Below are positions 33,901 to 42,438 of a DNA stretch of 64,000 bases, in pieces. The notes under the pieces are model-generated. The model did no database searches. It saw only the letters and a program-made list of their open reading frames with translations, and was not told the DNA's origin. This DNA comes from Salinisphaera sp. LB1 (GTDB lineage: Bacteria > Pseudomonadota > Gammaproteobacteria > Nevskiales > Salinisphaeraceae), in contig NZ_CP029488.1 of assembly GCF_003177035.1 (NCBI RefSeq), positions 3,788,501 to 3,852,500 on the forward strand, written 5' to 3'. The position numbers were made by a program, and so were the translations under genes. The first letter of the stretch is position 1. The number at the start of each line of letters is the position of its first letter.

Positions 33901-36699
33901 ACCGATAAACGCGGCTTGTGCCTCAATATTGCTAGCGTCGAGTTGCACCCCCGAACGATAAAACTCATAGACGGTGGCGGGCTGTCCGCCTTGTGGCGTC
34001 AGTGTGTTAGCAAACGTGCCGATCTGAACATCAACATCGGTCGGCTTCTGCGGCAACCGTCCAGTTACGGTGTAATCGTATTGATAGACCCATATCGACA
34101 CTCGACCGTTTTCTGAGACTGAGCGAATCCGAATTGTGAGTACGTCACCCGGATTGAAGCCGGTGAAATAAGCCACGCCGTCTTGTGCGCGCGCAGTCGC
34201 GTACTTAGATTGATCTGCGGTCTTGGCCTGCACCTCGATGTAGGCGGTGTGTACTGGCCCGCTCATGGCCTGCACGTTGACCGCGACACGCCACGTCAAC
34301 GAACCATCATCATTTTCGACTGAAACACTCGCATCACTGATGACATCGGTGATCTTCGGTGTTGCTGGTGGATAGTTGCCCGGATCGCTCGGTTGTGTGA
34401 TCTTCGGTTCGAAAACCGGAATGTCGCCCTCTAGTGCATCCAGAATGTTAGGCGCGGCGGGCTCACATGTGATCGCTGCTTTCTGTTCCGATTTTCGATC
34501 GATCTGAGTGACTTTTAACGGCGTCGTGATCTTGCCCGTTTCACCGAATGCGAATAAATCACCCGGCGCAATGTCATTGACGGTCGTATCGATCGGCGTG
34601 GTGAACGTTAGGTCATATGAACCGGGACTATTGGTGTCGACCTGTGCAACGAATCGTTGACCGTCTGATGTATCGAATCGACAGCCATAGGTCGCAACAT
34701 CCATCGGCAGAAACTCATCGGCCGTAAACCCGGTAATATCGCCTGTGTCGTTGGTCGCAACATCCAGCACGCGGCCCGTTGCCAATCCAACTAGAATCTG
34801 TTGTGACTGAAAGTCAATAGTGTCGCCGCGATCGAAATGAAGGTGATCAAAATCGATCGCGAACGAATGCGACTCGATGCCGCGCAGACGCTGATTGGCT
34901 AGGTGATAGCGGCCGAAATTATATGCCTGATCACTGCTGATACATCCGGGCGCATCAACACTCGCGAATATCTCGGCCGTGTCGACCGATTCGCCATCGT
35001 CATAAACGATGATCTCGTCATCTTCCCAAGTGTCAGAATTCGTAAATCTGACCTTTAGCCCTTCTGGCGGGTTATAAGCGCTTAGACTGTAGGAATACTC
35101 AGAATAAAGACGCGGCGTGACCAACATGACCGGATCGGCCGGCACATCGGGAATTATGCGAATCGTAGTATCTGAATTGACGCTGTAGGTAGCACGCCCG
35201 GCATCTGTGACGTGTGATAGACGGTCGAGCGTGGTCCGACTGTCGTCGAATAGAACGTCGTAGTTGAGATTAAAATTATCCGGTTCGTTGTCGTTCGCCC
35301 ATTTGACCAACGCATTTAGATCGAGCGAAGTTTTATCAATCGGCTTGCGATTGGCATTGCCGGTCATGATCTCGGCAAACGCCCATGCCGGATTTCGTGT
35401 TGTCTGCTCGGTCCATTCGCTATTTGCCGCGTCGTAGACCGGAAGAACGCTTGTCCCCTGCACCGAAAGTTTCGAAACACGGCCGTTAAGCTGGTCGGTC
35501 GCCTTGATGCGCATCGACATCACGACAACATCATCGACATCAAAGACTTTGCGCTTGCGGATTGTGCGAAGTGCCGACCATGTGACGGCCGTGGAAGGCT
35601 TGCCGTCGACGTTGTGATAGTTCGTGCTGACTCGCGTCAATCGAACGTCATACTTGCCCTTCGGCAAATCAGGAATTCGGCACGATTGCCGAGCGGTCTT
35701 ACCGTCGCCCTGAATCGAAAACGTCTTTGATTGCCAGTCACCAGACGAGCCGTTTAGACGCCACTCGACCAAGTAATTGACCAAGCAACGGGTAAAATCC
35801 CCGTGTTTATTGACGCAATATAGTTGTCCGGTTAAATCAATCGTGATTTCTTCGGCGTCATCCTCGGTCGTGCGGACGGTCGAATCACCATCGGCGACGA
35901 TGCCGTATTTTCCGCCGTTCAGCTTTCCAACGTCTGATGTTGTTTTCCAGTCGGGTTGATCCTCGATGATCTGATCGGTATACAGCGTCATCTGATCGGC
36001 TGTACCGATTTCGAACTGCGCCTCGTCGTATTCGGCAATATCGGTTTCGCCGATCAATATCGGACGCTGACCGTCGATATCGCTCAACGTGGTTTGCTCG
36101 GTGATCTTGTCGTGGCCCTTGCCGACGATCTGACCGCCGATGTTCATTTTCCCGTGGGATAGGACGAAAAATTGTCTTAGGTACTGGTCGTCGCCTGCCG
36201 TCTCGGTGTACGGCTTCGCAGTCATTGGGATAACGGGATAGAACCGACGACGACCGAACAATCGAGGAATCGGCTGATAACTCGCGATCTGGTTCTGTGT
36301 GCCGGTTAACTGGTTGAGAGATTGGAAGGACTGCCCGCCGTTCTGCGACGGTGTTTTCGGGGCGAAAAGTAGGTTTGTCGCGATGCCACCGACGACACTG
36401 ATAGCAACCGATGCAGCAATGCCGACCCATGTTGTGGCGGCTGATGCTGTGGCCCCTGCTGCAATCGCCACGATCGCTGATGCAATAGCAGCATCCGCAA
36501 TCCGCCGAATCTCTAAGTGCGTGCCATCTTTGAATCGCACCGAATCGTGTAGATGCGACGGCACGACCCGACCATCCGCCAACACAGAAACGGAGTAATC
36601 CGCGCCTATAATCTCGCGAACGGTTTGATTGGGTTTTGCCTCGGCTTGGATCAACTCCGCCTGTTCGGACGGATGATCATAAAAATCGATTGTGATCAT
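30967..36699 (-). CDS. J-like central tail tip / host-specificity protein with ILEI-like domain
   Basis: 1910 residues. Residues 1-65 form a small globular part, ~67-112 an Ala/Gly-rich hydrophobic stretch of the kind fused in lambda I/J-type proteins, then the tail-hub region (~110-780), fibronectin-III-like segments (~790-960), a DUF1983-like segment (~1000-1120), a knob-like region (~1170-1230), a jelly-roll-like region (~1270-1430) and, at ~1505-1655, a segment matching the ILEI/PANDER lectin-like pattern (DVYGNASNATTMANDLNALG, VIRTYDEPQDHRL, FRYRSAYICVG). The C-terminal ~200 residues should be the adhesin. Downstream of the tape measure and K-like genes, as in lambda. Confidence 0.85.
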   Translation of the reverse strand: MITIDFYDHPSEQAELIQAEAKPNQTVREIIGADYSVSVLADGRVVPSHLHDSVRFKDGTHLEIRRIADAAIASAIVAIAAGATASAATTWVGIAASVAISVVGGIATNLLFAPKTPSQNGGQSFQSLNQLTGTQNQIASYQPIPRLFGRRRFYPVIPMTAKPYTETAGDDQYLRQFFVLSHGKMNIGGQIVGKGHDKITEQTTLSDIDGQRPILIGETDIAEYDEAQFEIGTADQMTLYTDQIIEDQPDWKTTSDVGKLNGGKYGIVADGDSTVRTTEDDAEEITIDLTGQLYCVNKHGDFTRCLVNYLVEWRLNGSSGDWQSKTFSIQGDGKTARQSCRIPDLPKGKYDVRLTRVSTNYHNVDGKPSTAVTWSALRTIRKRKVFDVDDVVVMSMRIKATDQLNGRVSKLSVQGTSVLPVYDAANSEWTEQTTRNPAWAFAEIMTGNANRKPIDKTSLDLNALVKWANDNEPDNFNLNYDVLFDDSRTTLDRLSHVTDAGRATYSVNSDTTIRIIPDVPADPVMLVTPRLYSEYSYSLSAYNPPEGLKVRFTNSDTWEDDEIIVYDDGESVDTAEIFASVDAPGCISSDQAYNFGRYHLANQRLRGIESHSFAIDFDHLHFDRGDTIDFQSQQILVGLATGRVLDVATNDTGDITGFTADEFLPMDVATYGCRFDTSDGQRFVAQVDTNSPGSYDLTFTTPIDTTVNDIAPGDLFAFGETGKITTPLKVTQIDRKSEQKAAITCEPAAPNILDALEGDIPVFEPKITQPSDPGNYPPATPKITDVISDASVSVENDDGSLTWRVAVNVQAMSGPVHTAYIEVQAKTADQSKYATARAQDGVAYFTGFNPGDVLTIRIRSVSENGRVSIWVYQYDYTVTGRLPQKPTDVDVQIGTFANTLTPQGGQPATVYEFYRSGVQLDASNIEAQAAFIGQGSSLTDGDLTPETEYFYYVRAVNKYGYSDWYTRSVTTKNSPSAVLKNLSNSISQSDLQNSLLEPIHLITADADTDGSVSQRISETLSTKADADTVSSLWTVRLQGQTADGKNIYSGFGLGLNGDTSSAIFNVDDFAIGSPDANATYAFIEKDGKVIINEALIGTVTFNKLVDGSGNFLVNNNGELKASYIETSGITIGSLSGTADWQTQVAGAGKPTDNADVTKDNAAKSISITDTRNDNQPPSWYRTNYGVQVVSEFKYATSIGLTSAQVGSQYCTLITHAQWSDSSGGPLTQAVHCDNGIFVRQSVNETTWGSWNKADQTSQNTSANTAAVGSLNVSDIESASFNGFFNGFEGSTFNNWAVASGNTITASTDSFSGAQAGLFTSTSTSPTPFTTGAASIYIPAQIALRFAGQPILIQVYAKQPSASASTEFAVAYSTEEVGNSGWHRFTPTTSYAPYSFVYDVPMPNGGGVDSISIWADTSGAGNGVIIDEVAVSLLTGSAYIDALQTANAPAQAGADVTGSNTANDVKTGVGKAVAEAGADKTYNNVAKSVIGQKALATQDNVAWGSQVTGKPLTFRVVARGNSATSQPVEAGLYDAAGTLISGSSRSYRVDVLDRATRAWDSHTIYDVYGNASNATTMANDLNALGSGKIVVIRTYDEPQDHRLTNGLPAAIYRCGGSRSIFGSSNFRYRSAYICVGIPGIGEGNGIELYAGDVDSDPNAWVETAFTIDASGAIQLGRTMVKDAVDISYADGTTVENLKPSQANADKTSSNTSADTANVNGTPAATVASNAATAKQMTSAWASANNTTLINGGKIATDTVYVDTIVVAGDAITVPLFSYSNTTYSNGSGFPSGVYTDIFRADYVANAFGNYNGVLDNTSPLVVTCLLLYSIFDAHNAVSIDLTIKKISDKYPNGTVIFQQTVVDNNGSGSLSIPLFVNIEDPAGLGIQISAMPKGNAYRITYASISFQHFKR

Positions 36700-36731
36700 T
36701 CGGCTTTTGTTATTGTTATTCGGTCTTCACG

Positions 36732-36738
36732 TATTTAT
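36732..36738 (-). promoter_or_regulatory. TAAATA motif upstream of the J-like gene
   Basis: ATAAATA on the minus strand, about 33 nt before the J-like ATG. Putative phage promoter. Confidence 0.45.
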
Positions 36739-36759
36739 TCAAAACCCGATTTAAGCCGT

Positions 36760-37089
36760 TCAGATATCGACGCGATAAAAGCCTTGGATCGAATTCCTAT
36801 ATTCGTTTCGGTTGATATCCGAAACCATGGCCGCGCCAAGGTCACGCGAACAGTGCATAAAACGCTCGTGATCGACCATATAACCGATGTGCCATTCGCT
36901 TGAATGCATCAATACGAAGTCCCCCTCTTTTGGTGCTTTGATCTCGTATTGATGATCGATAAGCCAAATGTTGAATTCCTCAACACTCATCGGCTCTAGT
37001 CCGCGCTCTTGCTCGCAAACGTGTTTTACGAATTCGAGGCAACCGTGATTTTGCGAGTACGGACGACCGAGATAGTCGCGAACGTTCAT
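36760..37089 (-). CDS. NlpC/P60-type tail assembly protein (lambda K-like)
   Basis: 109 residues. Catalytic pattern is intact: Cys17 in NHGCLEFVKHV, His in EWHIGYMVD and a later His in RFMHCSRD. In lambda, K carries such a peptidase domain and acts at the tail tip, where it may open the peptidoglycan during infection. ATGA overlap with the preceding DUF1833 gene indicates coupling. Confidence 0.8.
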   Translation of the reverse strand: MNVRDYLGRPYSQNHGCLEFVKHVCEQERGLEPMSVEEFNIWLIDHQYEIKAPKEGDFVLMHSSEWHIGYMVDHERFMHCSRDLGAAMVSDINRNEYRNSIQGFYRVDI

Positions 37090-37556
37090 GATCCAGCGTT
37101 TGCCGGGCTAATCTGTTGCGACGGGAACGTGTCCGATAGAGCGGACGCCATGAACGTTCCGGTTAGCGTGCAACTCGTGAACCCGTCTGTATCCATGTTC
37201 GAGAATTTGAATGTCGATGGACCGTATTTGATATCGCTGGGGTTAGCGGCATCGACCATGCGGAATCGCAATAGCACATCGTCTTTCTGGCCTGCGACCT
37301 TTCGAAGCTCTTGAATGATTCGAGTATCAACCGTGTCGCAACTAAACTTGATCTGTGGCGGCTTAGTTTCGCTCGCTGATAACGTGGTTAACTCGAACGG
37401 GAATCGCTGGAATGTTCCCCATGGCGTTTCAAGATCATTTTCATCGGCCACAAGTCGAACCGTTTCATTTGCTGTCACGACTTCGAGCAATTGAACGATA
37501 ATTTGTGCGCTTGATTCAGCAACACGAGCCTGTAATTCACTTTGGGTGATCCTCAT
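37086..37556 (-). CDS. DUF1833 minor tail protein (lambda L-like position)
   Basis: 156 residues with ETKPPQIKFSCDTVD, VLLRFRMVDA and FKFSNMDTDGFTSCTLTG, typical of DUF1833 phage proteins. Lies between the M-like and K-like genes with 4-nt overlaps at both ends (ATGA type), the position of lambda gene L. Probably a tail-tip structural protein. Confidence 0.75.
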   Translation of the reverse strand: MRITQSELQARVAESSAQIIVQLLEVVTANETVRLVADENDLETPWGTFQRFPFELTTLSASETKPPQIKFSCDTVDTRIIQELRKVAGQKDDVLLRFRMVDAANPSDIKYGPSTFKFSNMDTDGFTSCTLTGTFMASALSDTFPSQQISPANAGS

Positions 37557-37909
37557 GGCATCACCTCAAGATTCATCGATACTTTAAAAAGATCGTTCGA
37601 TAGCGCTGACATGCTTGGTGCATTGGACACATCAAACCGAATCACGGCCGAATCACCTGTGATCGGATGTTTCCAAGTGAACGGAAGCACGCCCTGTGCA
37701 AGTGTGGTCTTATAGAAGTCGCGGAAGGTCACGTATTGCGCGCGGTTCAGCGTGATCGAACCCGAGAACTTTTCGGGCGATGCGGTCGATATTCGACGTT
37801 GAAACGCCGGACCCATGGAAACCGACGATCGAATAGAACCGGAACCGAAGCCGGTATTGAACGAACTGATTTCTACGTTTTGCGGGAGTGAATCAGGCCA
37901 AGACGCCAT
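37553..37909 (-). CDS. Minor tail protein, lambda M-like
   Basis: 118 residues. LPFTWKHPITGDSAVIRF and the closing FKVSMNLEVMP match the phage minor tail protein M family. It begins a transcription unit: the tape measure gene is followed by a terminator, then a TAAATA motif, then this ATG. Confidence 0.75.
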   Translation of the reverse strand: MASWPDSLPQNVEISSFNTGFGSGSIRSSVSMGPAFQRRISTASPEKFSGSITLNRAQYVTFRDFYKTTLAQGVLPFTWKHPITGDSAVIRFDVSNAPSMSALSNDLFKVSMNLEVMP

Positions 37910-37937
37910 TTATTATTTTTGTATTTGAATCCTCAGA

Positions 37938-37945
37938 TATTTATC
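37938..37945 (-). promoter_or_regulatory. TAAATA motif upstream of the M-like gene
   Basis: AAAAATC then GATAAATA on the minus strand, 29 nt before ATG 37909 and directly after a terminator. One of the two best-placed copies. Confidence 0.6.
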
Positions 37946-37962
37946 GATTTTTAGATTCCAGA

Positions 37963-37987
37963 CAAAAACGCCCGCGCGAAGCGGGCT
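37963..37987 (-). terminator. Terminator after the tape measure gene
   Basis: GCCCGC and GCGGGC stem with loop TTCGC, then GTTTTTG on the minus strand. Confidence 0.8.
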
Positions 37988-38013
37988 GTTAAACCTGATT
38001 TATGATTATAGTT

Positions 38014-40374
38014 TTATGTCACGGCTTGCTGACGACCAAATGCATATGGCCTCATCACCTCATCCATATCACCCGACTGCACCATGCGATGCATCGCATT
38101 TTTGATTTGAATGTCGATGATGTCCTGTCCGTTCGGGCCTCGACGTTTCGTCTGCTGTACCTGCGAGCCGTTCTGATTGATGATGTTGACCTGTGTACCC
38201 CCGCATGACGATCCACCACCCGAGAAGGCGTTATTAGGGACGACTGTCCCAGCTTGACGCGGTACGAACAATTCCGGGCCACGCTCACCCACTACTGAGG
38301 CTTTGTTGACTGGCGGATTCCCGCCACTGGCGAAGAAACCGCCGAACATGCCGCCGATCTTGCCGAGCAACGAGCCCGCATCGGACATGAATCCGCCTGA
38401 CGTTTGGCCGGAAAACTTGGACATGAGAGAGCCAATCAGGCCGCCTGATCCTCCCGCCGAACCGCTGCTATCACCACCACCACCGAACAGTTTTTCATTC
38501 AGCTTGGCAGCAACGGCTTGCTCGCCCATCTTCTCGACCATGCCCGCCCAACTGCCGAGAATGCCCTTGAAGTTGCCTGTTAGGGTTTCGTGCAACGTGT
38601 CACCAAGCGCGCTCTGAATGTTGTCTTTCGCCATCTTCGCGAATTCGGACATACCGAAAACGCTCGACTTGAAAGCGTCTGTGTTCTTTTGGTAACGCGT
38701 CTTCAACTCGTCAAGCATCTTGTCACGCTCTTGGCCTGTGATCTGTGATCGATCGGCCGCACGATTTATCAAATCGATGTTGGTCTGATATTCCTCATTC
38801 AATGCGGCGATCTTGTCTTTCACGCTCGCGTATTGTGTTAGCGATTTAGTGAGCGAATCGAGTTTGTCTTTGTCGATACCTGCGTACGATTTGATTTCGA
38901 TCTGTGCCGGAATCTTCACGGTCTTTGGATGCGACTTGCTCGTCGTCGTTACAGTCGGCAAATTAGCCGGGGCTTTGCCCTTGACTTTAACTGTCTTTCC
39001 GGGTTTTCCGGCTGGTGCAATGCTGGAATCAGCCTTAGCCTTAGCCTTAGCCTTGGCCTTCTGGATCGCTAGCTGTCCCTCTAGGACGTTCAACAAATCT
39101 TTCTGTTGCTGAATTTTCTTAGGGAATTGCCTTGCTCCCTGCGAACTCTCTAATGCGTTGATTGTCGAACGCAAACTATCGACACGAGCCTGTAGTTTCT
39201 CGATCGCGGTCTGATGTTTTTTGCCCGCCAAATACTCGAAAAAATCCTTAACCTTGCCGTATAGCTTTGCAACTTCGGTCGCCGCGCCCTTGACAACCGA
39301 TGCGATTTGCTCGAACCGGGTTTTCATGTCGCTTAGTGCTTTCTTCACCGGGCCTGTGTTGATCAATGCACTGATCCCTTGCAGGATATCGCGCAACACG
39401 ATCAAACCGCCCTGTATCAATTTCTCAGCGGCAATGAGCGTCCCGGTCAATAACTCGACCAACAGCTTTAGACCTTTCTTCATCACACCTGTTGAAAGAA
39501 TCTGGCCAATGATCGTGAAGTTCTTTTCGACGACTGGAAGCACGGCCGATGTGATCTTGTCCATGATGTCGAAAACGCCATGCAAGACCTTCTGAAATCC
39601 GTTCGATCCCATGATATCGCGCACTTTCTCGAATGCTGGTGCGGTGCGCGCTAATAGCTGTGCGGCAATGTTCAAAAACATTGTTTTGATGGGCAACAGC
39701 GCTTGATTAGTGCGGGCTAGAGCGTCGTTTAGGTCTTTGCTTGTGACGCCACCGAATTTCTCAGCGGCCGCGCTCGCTTCTTTCAATCCCTTGGCATTGT
39801 TGGTTAGAAGCGGCCCTAAGTCGGATAGGTTCGACGCGATCGACTCTAGGATATTGACCTGTTGGGCTTTCGGTAGTCCCGAAATGGCCTTGCCGATATC
39901 CTCTAACTGTTTTACCGGGCCTTCCTGTACAAGCTTTTTGGCCGACAGACCAACCGAATTCAGCATCTTTTCGAGCGATCCACCGTTCGCAGCGGCATCG
40001 CCTAGATGGTCGCCCATGTCTCTGATGATGTCCGTGGCCTCACCTTCGGCACTGATGGACTTCATCGCATATTGCAGTTTTTGCACCTGCGCAACAGTTG
40101 TGCCGTTTGCCTTTGCAAAGTTCTGCAATTTCACGATTGTTTCGCCGAGCGTGTCAGCAAGACCAACAGCACCCGCCACAACAGCGGCAAAAGCTGCAAC
40201 AGCGATCTTCGAAAACTCTTTGAACGCAACGCCGATCTTTTTAAGGCGCGCTTTCGCTTTCTTCGCGAATGTTCCGATCTTCTTTTGTGTCTGTTCGAAC
40301 TTGGAATCAAGTTCAGTCGAATCGGCCCCCAACTTGACTAGCAACCGACCTACGATGCTCTTACTAACGGCCAT
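38014..40374 (-). CDS. Tail tape measure protein
   Basis: 786 residues, the second longest phage protein. The N-terminus (LLVKLGADSTELDSKFEQTQKKI) is typical of tape measures. Hydrophobic segments lie near 55-75 and ~270-330, a long coiled region near 370-450 (KLQARVDSLRSTINAL), and a Gly-rich tail from ~610 onward. It sets tail length and is ejected with DNA. It follows the G/GT chaperone region, as in lambda (H). Confidence 0.9.
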   Translation of the reverse strand: MAVSKSIVGRLLVKLGADSTELDSKFEQTQKKIGTFAKKAKARLKKIGVAFKEFSKIAVAAFAAVVAGAVGLADTLGETIVKLQNFAKANGTTVAQVQKLQYAMKSISAEGEATDIIRDMGDHLGDAAANGGSLEKMLNSVGLSAKKLVQEGPVKQLEDIGKAISGLPKAQQVNILESIASNLSDLGPLLTNNAKGLKEASAAAEKFGGVTSKDLNDALARTNQALLPIKTMFLNIAAQLLARTAPAFEKVRDIMGSNGFQKVLHGVFDIMDKITSAVLPVVEKNFTIIGQILSTGVMKKGLKLLVELLTGTLIAAEKLIQGGLIVLRDILQGISALINTGPVKKALSDMKTRFEQIASVVKGAATEVAKLYGKVKDFFEYLAGKKHQTAIEKLQARVDSLRSTINALESSQGARQFPKKIQQQKDLLNVLEGQLAIQKAKAKAKAKADSSIAPAGKPGKTVKVKGKAPANLPTVTTTSKSHPKTVKIPAQIEIKSYAGIDKDKLDSLTKSLTQYASVKDKIAALNEEYQTNIDLINRAADRSQITGQERDKMLDELKTRYQKNTDAFKSSVFGMSEFAKMAKDNIQSALGDTLHETLTGNFKGILGSWAGMVEKMGEQAVAAKLNEKLFGGGGDSSGSAGGSGGLIGSLMSKFSGQTSGGFMSDAGSLLGKIGGMFGGFFASGGNPPVNKASVVGERGPELFVPRQAGTVVPNNAFSGGGSSCGGTQVNIINQNGSQVQQTKRRGPNGQDIIDIQIKNAMHRMVQSGDMDEVMRPYAFGRQQAVT

Positions 40375-40404
40375 CGACGAAACCTATATTTATTATTGTT
40401 TTGG

Positions 40405-40412
40405 TATTTATC
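40405..40412 (-). promoter_or_regulatory. TAAATA motif upstream of the tape measure gene
   Basis: AAATC then GATAAATA on the minus strand, about 31 nt before ATG 40374. The TAA inside it is the stop codon of the GT frame. A second AATAAATA lies closer to the ATG. Confidence 0.5.
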
Positions 40413-40743
40413 GATTTGACGATTTCATGCCCGCCAATTGGACCTTGATCATTTCGGATAGATCAACCGGATCGTGTTTCTTTTTTTCTGGCTGTTCCTC
40501 GAAATGCAGAAAGTCGTGCATCGTGAACGGCTTTGACTTCTCGCCTCTGTTGATGTTGGCGAGCAACGTGCACAGCATGGCGTTGTTGTAGTCGTGACGG
40601 GCTGGCCCGATTGGTTCGTGTTGGGCGTAGTAATACCAATCGTCGTATTCCGCCGATGATATTTCTTCCAATAAATTAGCCCTTGATCGAAAACCAAGGG
40701 CTAATGTCAATCGAAATTGAAACTTTTCATCGGCGCTTAATCT
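40408..40743 (-). CDS. Tail assembly chaperone T part, made by -1 frameshift (lambda GT-like)
   Basis: The frame is open from the A-run at 40743 to TAA at 40408 (111 residues). It contains the GT signature NLLEEISSAEYDDWYYYAQHEPIG followed by ARHDYNNAMLCTLLANIN. No good independent start exists; only TTG codons without ribosome-binding sites. With a -1 slip in the A-run it fuses to residue 129 of the G-like protein, giving about 240 residues. In lambda GT recruits tube subunits to the tape measure. Confidence 0.78.
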   Translation of the reverse strand, partial: RLSADEKFQFRLTLALGFRSRANLLEEISSAEYDDWYYYAQHEPIGPARHDYNNAMLCTLLANINRGEKSKPFTMHDFLHFEEQPEKKKHDPVDLSEMIKVQLAGMKSSNR

Positions 40744-41129
40744 TTTTTTTCGTCGTCGTCCTCAACTTCGCGTTGCGCTTCGTCGAACTGGTCATCATCG
40801 GCAATGCCAATCAATACCATTGCCCGACCTGCAATTTCGTCGAGAATATCGCCGCGCATGTCGTCTAGTAGTTGATCAATTTCATCGTGTCGATATTGAA
40901 GCTCGCCGGATTCATCAACTAGCGTCATCTGCACAGCCATTGCGGAGAAATACTGCGTGCCCTCAAGATGCTTGCCTGACTTCGCGTTCTGGGCTTTCTC
41001 AAGTTCGTTCAACAACTTGATTCGCTTCATCGCTGAAATGTCTTTCAAATACACATCATCACCTAATGTATCGATGTGCTTCTTTTCCATGCGAAACGAT
41101 TTCTTCGCGCTATTGCGTGAATATGCCAT
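40737..41129 (-). CDS. Tail assembly chaperone G-like
   Basis: 130 residues, acidic at the C-terminus (DDDEKKD). It lies between the tube gene and tape measure, in the lambda G position. Includes ISAMKRIKLLNELEKAQ and EGTQYFSAMAVQMTLVDESG. It ends 4 nt after a run of eight A, which feeds the overlapping T frame. Confidence 0.75.
   Translation of the reverse strand: MAYSRNSAKKSFRMEKKHIDTLGDDVYLKDISAMKRIKLLNELEKAQNAKSGKHLEGTQYFSAMAVQMTLVDESGELQYRHDEIDQLLDDMRGDILDEIAGRAMVLIGIADDDQFDEAQREVEDDDEKKD
40743..40750 (-). promoter_or_regulatory. Slippery A8 run for -1 programmed frameshift
   Basis: The zero frame reads GAA AAA AAA GAT TAA. The heptamer A AAA AAA permits tandem -1 slippage of both tRNAs, after which AGA TTA AGC continues into the T frame without a stop. 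Confidence 0.75.
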
Positions 41130-41146
41130 TGATTATTATCCTTTTA

Positions 41147-41578
41147 TTAGCCCGCGCTAGCGTTGCCCCATGTCAAACCACCCGTGATTTCGAGCGTAGT
41201 GGAGGCTGTTACTTTGTCGTCAGCACTGGCACTAATCGAAAACTCAGTAACAAGGGCGCTAAATTCGATCGTGGTTTGATCAACGTCTGTCAAAGTGATA
41301 CGGAAATCTCGCTTTTCAGCGTCGCCGTATGCATCACGAACCGCCTGTTGACTGGTGTCCCCCGGAACAAAGTTCAAATCGACAGAGACTTGTCCCGAAT
41401 CGCGAAGACCGCCGATCTTTTCGGCGAACTGCGAATCTAGCGATGTGGCGTCGATAACGTTGGTCGAACCGTTTGGGCCGTCGAATCCTGTTACTTCTGC
41501 GACTTTCGAATACGTGCCCGTACCTGACGCGTCGGAAATCTCTAGGATGATTCCCTGTGTGCGAATTGCTTGTGTCAT
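41147..41578 (-). CDS. Major tail tube protein
   Basis: 143 residues with KVAEVTGFDGPNGSTNVIDATSLDS, then a central beta-rich domain and TASTTLEITGGLTW at the end, as in lambda V-like tube proteins. Preceded by an AAAGGTG ribosome-binding site and a CTAAATAATAAGAC motif shared almost exactly with the capsid gene. Confidence 0.82.
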   Translation of the reverse strand: MTQAIRTQGIILEISDASGTGTYSKVAEVTGFDGPNGSTNVIDATSLDSQFAEKIGGLRDSGQVSVDLNFVPGDTSQQAVRDAYGDAEKRDFRITLTDVDQTTIEFSALVTEFSISASADDKVTASTTLEITGGLTWGNASAG

Positions 41579-41620
41579 TTATGCACCTTTATTTTTATTC
41601 TTATTGGTGTTGTTGTCTTA

Positions 41621-42001
41621 TTATTTAGTGTTTTTAGGTCTTACCCATAAGAGATAATCCGATTGAACACCGAATCTTTTTGTATCTTGTTCGTACGTGT
41701 AACTTGATCCATCAAAACGGATTCCATAATCAACACTCGCATTCATGGCATCGCGAACAAGATCGGCCACGTCTTGAGCTTCTTTCATCGAAAAGGCCCA
41801 TGAATCGACCTGCATTCGCACTGAATCGAGATTACCGCTATCACCATCTAGGCTGATTGTTGGATTCTCGGAAATGCACTGATAGACGATCGCGGGGAAC
41901 TGATCATCTTGATTCAAAACAATCGGGCGAATCGCTTTAACCGCATATGACAATTCGGCGTCATTGCTTAATATCGAATATGTAGCTTCGAACGCATTCA
42001 T
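41621..42001 (-). CDS. Tail terminator / DUF3168 family
   Basis: 126 residues. Pattern FPAIVYQCISENP, then VRMQVDSWAFSMKEAQDVADLVRDAMN, matches DUF3168 tail-completion proteins that cap the tube. Overlaps the HK97 gp10-like gene by 4 nt and precedes the tube gene, the usual order. Confidence 0.75.
   Translation of the reverse strand: MNAFEATYSILSNDAELSYAVKAIRPIVLNQDDQFPAIVYQCISENPTISLDGDSGNLDSVRMQVDSWAFSMKEAQDVADLVRDAMNASVDYGIRFDGSSYTYEQDTKRFGVQSDYLLWVRPKNTK
41622..41628 (-). promoter_or_regulatory. TAAATA motif upstream of the tube gene
   Basis: AAAACA then CTAAATAATAAGAC on the minus strand, about 44 nt before ATG 41578. The upstream gene's TAA stop lies inside it. Confidence 0.55.
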
Positions 42002-42438
42002 ACTTTGATCTTTCCTTGCTTCACGCGAAGGCGAATGCGTTTCGACAAAACATCATTGAAGCGTTGTAGTGTCTTTGGCCCTTCACTGTCGTAGGCTGGG
42101 CGAATGAAAGGCTGGGCGGGTTGTTTTGATGTGCCGAACTCAACGAACGGCCCATAAACTGCGGGCGGGATTCTATTTGGATCGCCTTTCCTTCCACGTT
42201 TTCGATTGCGAATCCCAACGGTGTACTCAGAGTCGTATTCGGAATACTTGGTCGTCTTTCTCGTTACGATGTCTTCTCGCAACCGCCCTGACTCAACAGG
42301 CGCGTTTTCTCTGGCCTTATCTCGAATTGGATTCGCCGCCTTACGAGTCGCATAGTTCAAATCTTTTTCTTTTACGTCTTTCGCAAGTTGCTTCAGATTC
42401 TTTTGCAAATTTTTGATTCCGAGCACTTGACTAGCCAT
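41998..42438 (-). CDS. HK97 gp10-family neck protein
   Basis: 146 basic residues: NLKQLAKDVKEKDLNYATRKAA, then ENAPVESGRLREDI and YGPFVEFGTSKQPAQPFIRPA, the characteristic end of HK97 gp10-like proteins. Connects head to tail. Overlaps the neighbours on both sides. Confidence 0.85.
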   Translation of the reverse strand: MASQVLGIKNLQKNLKQLAKDVKEKDLNYATRKAANPIRDKARENAPVESGRLREDIVTRKTTKYSEYDSEYTVGIRNRKRGRKGDPNRIPPAVYGPFVEFGTSKQPAQPFIRPAYDSEGPKTLQRFNDVLSKRIRLRVKQGKIKV

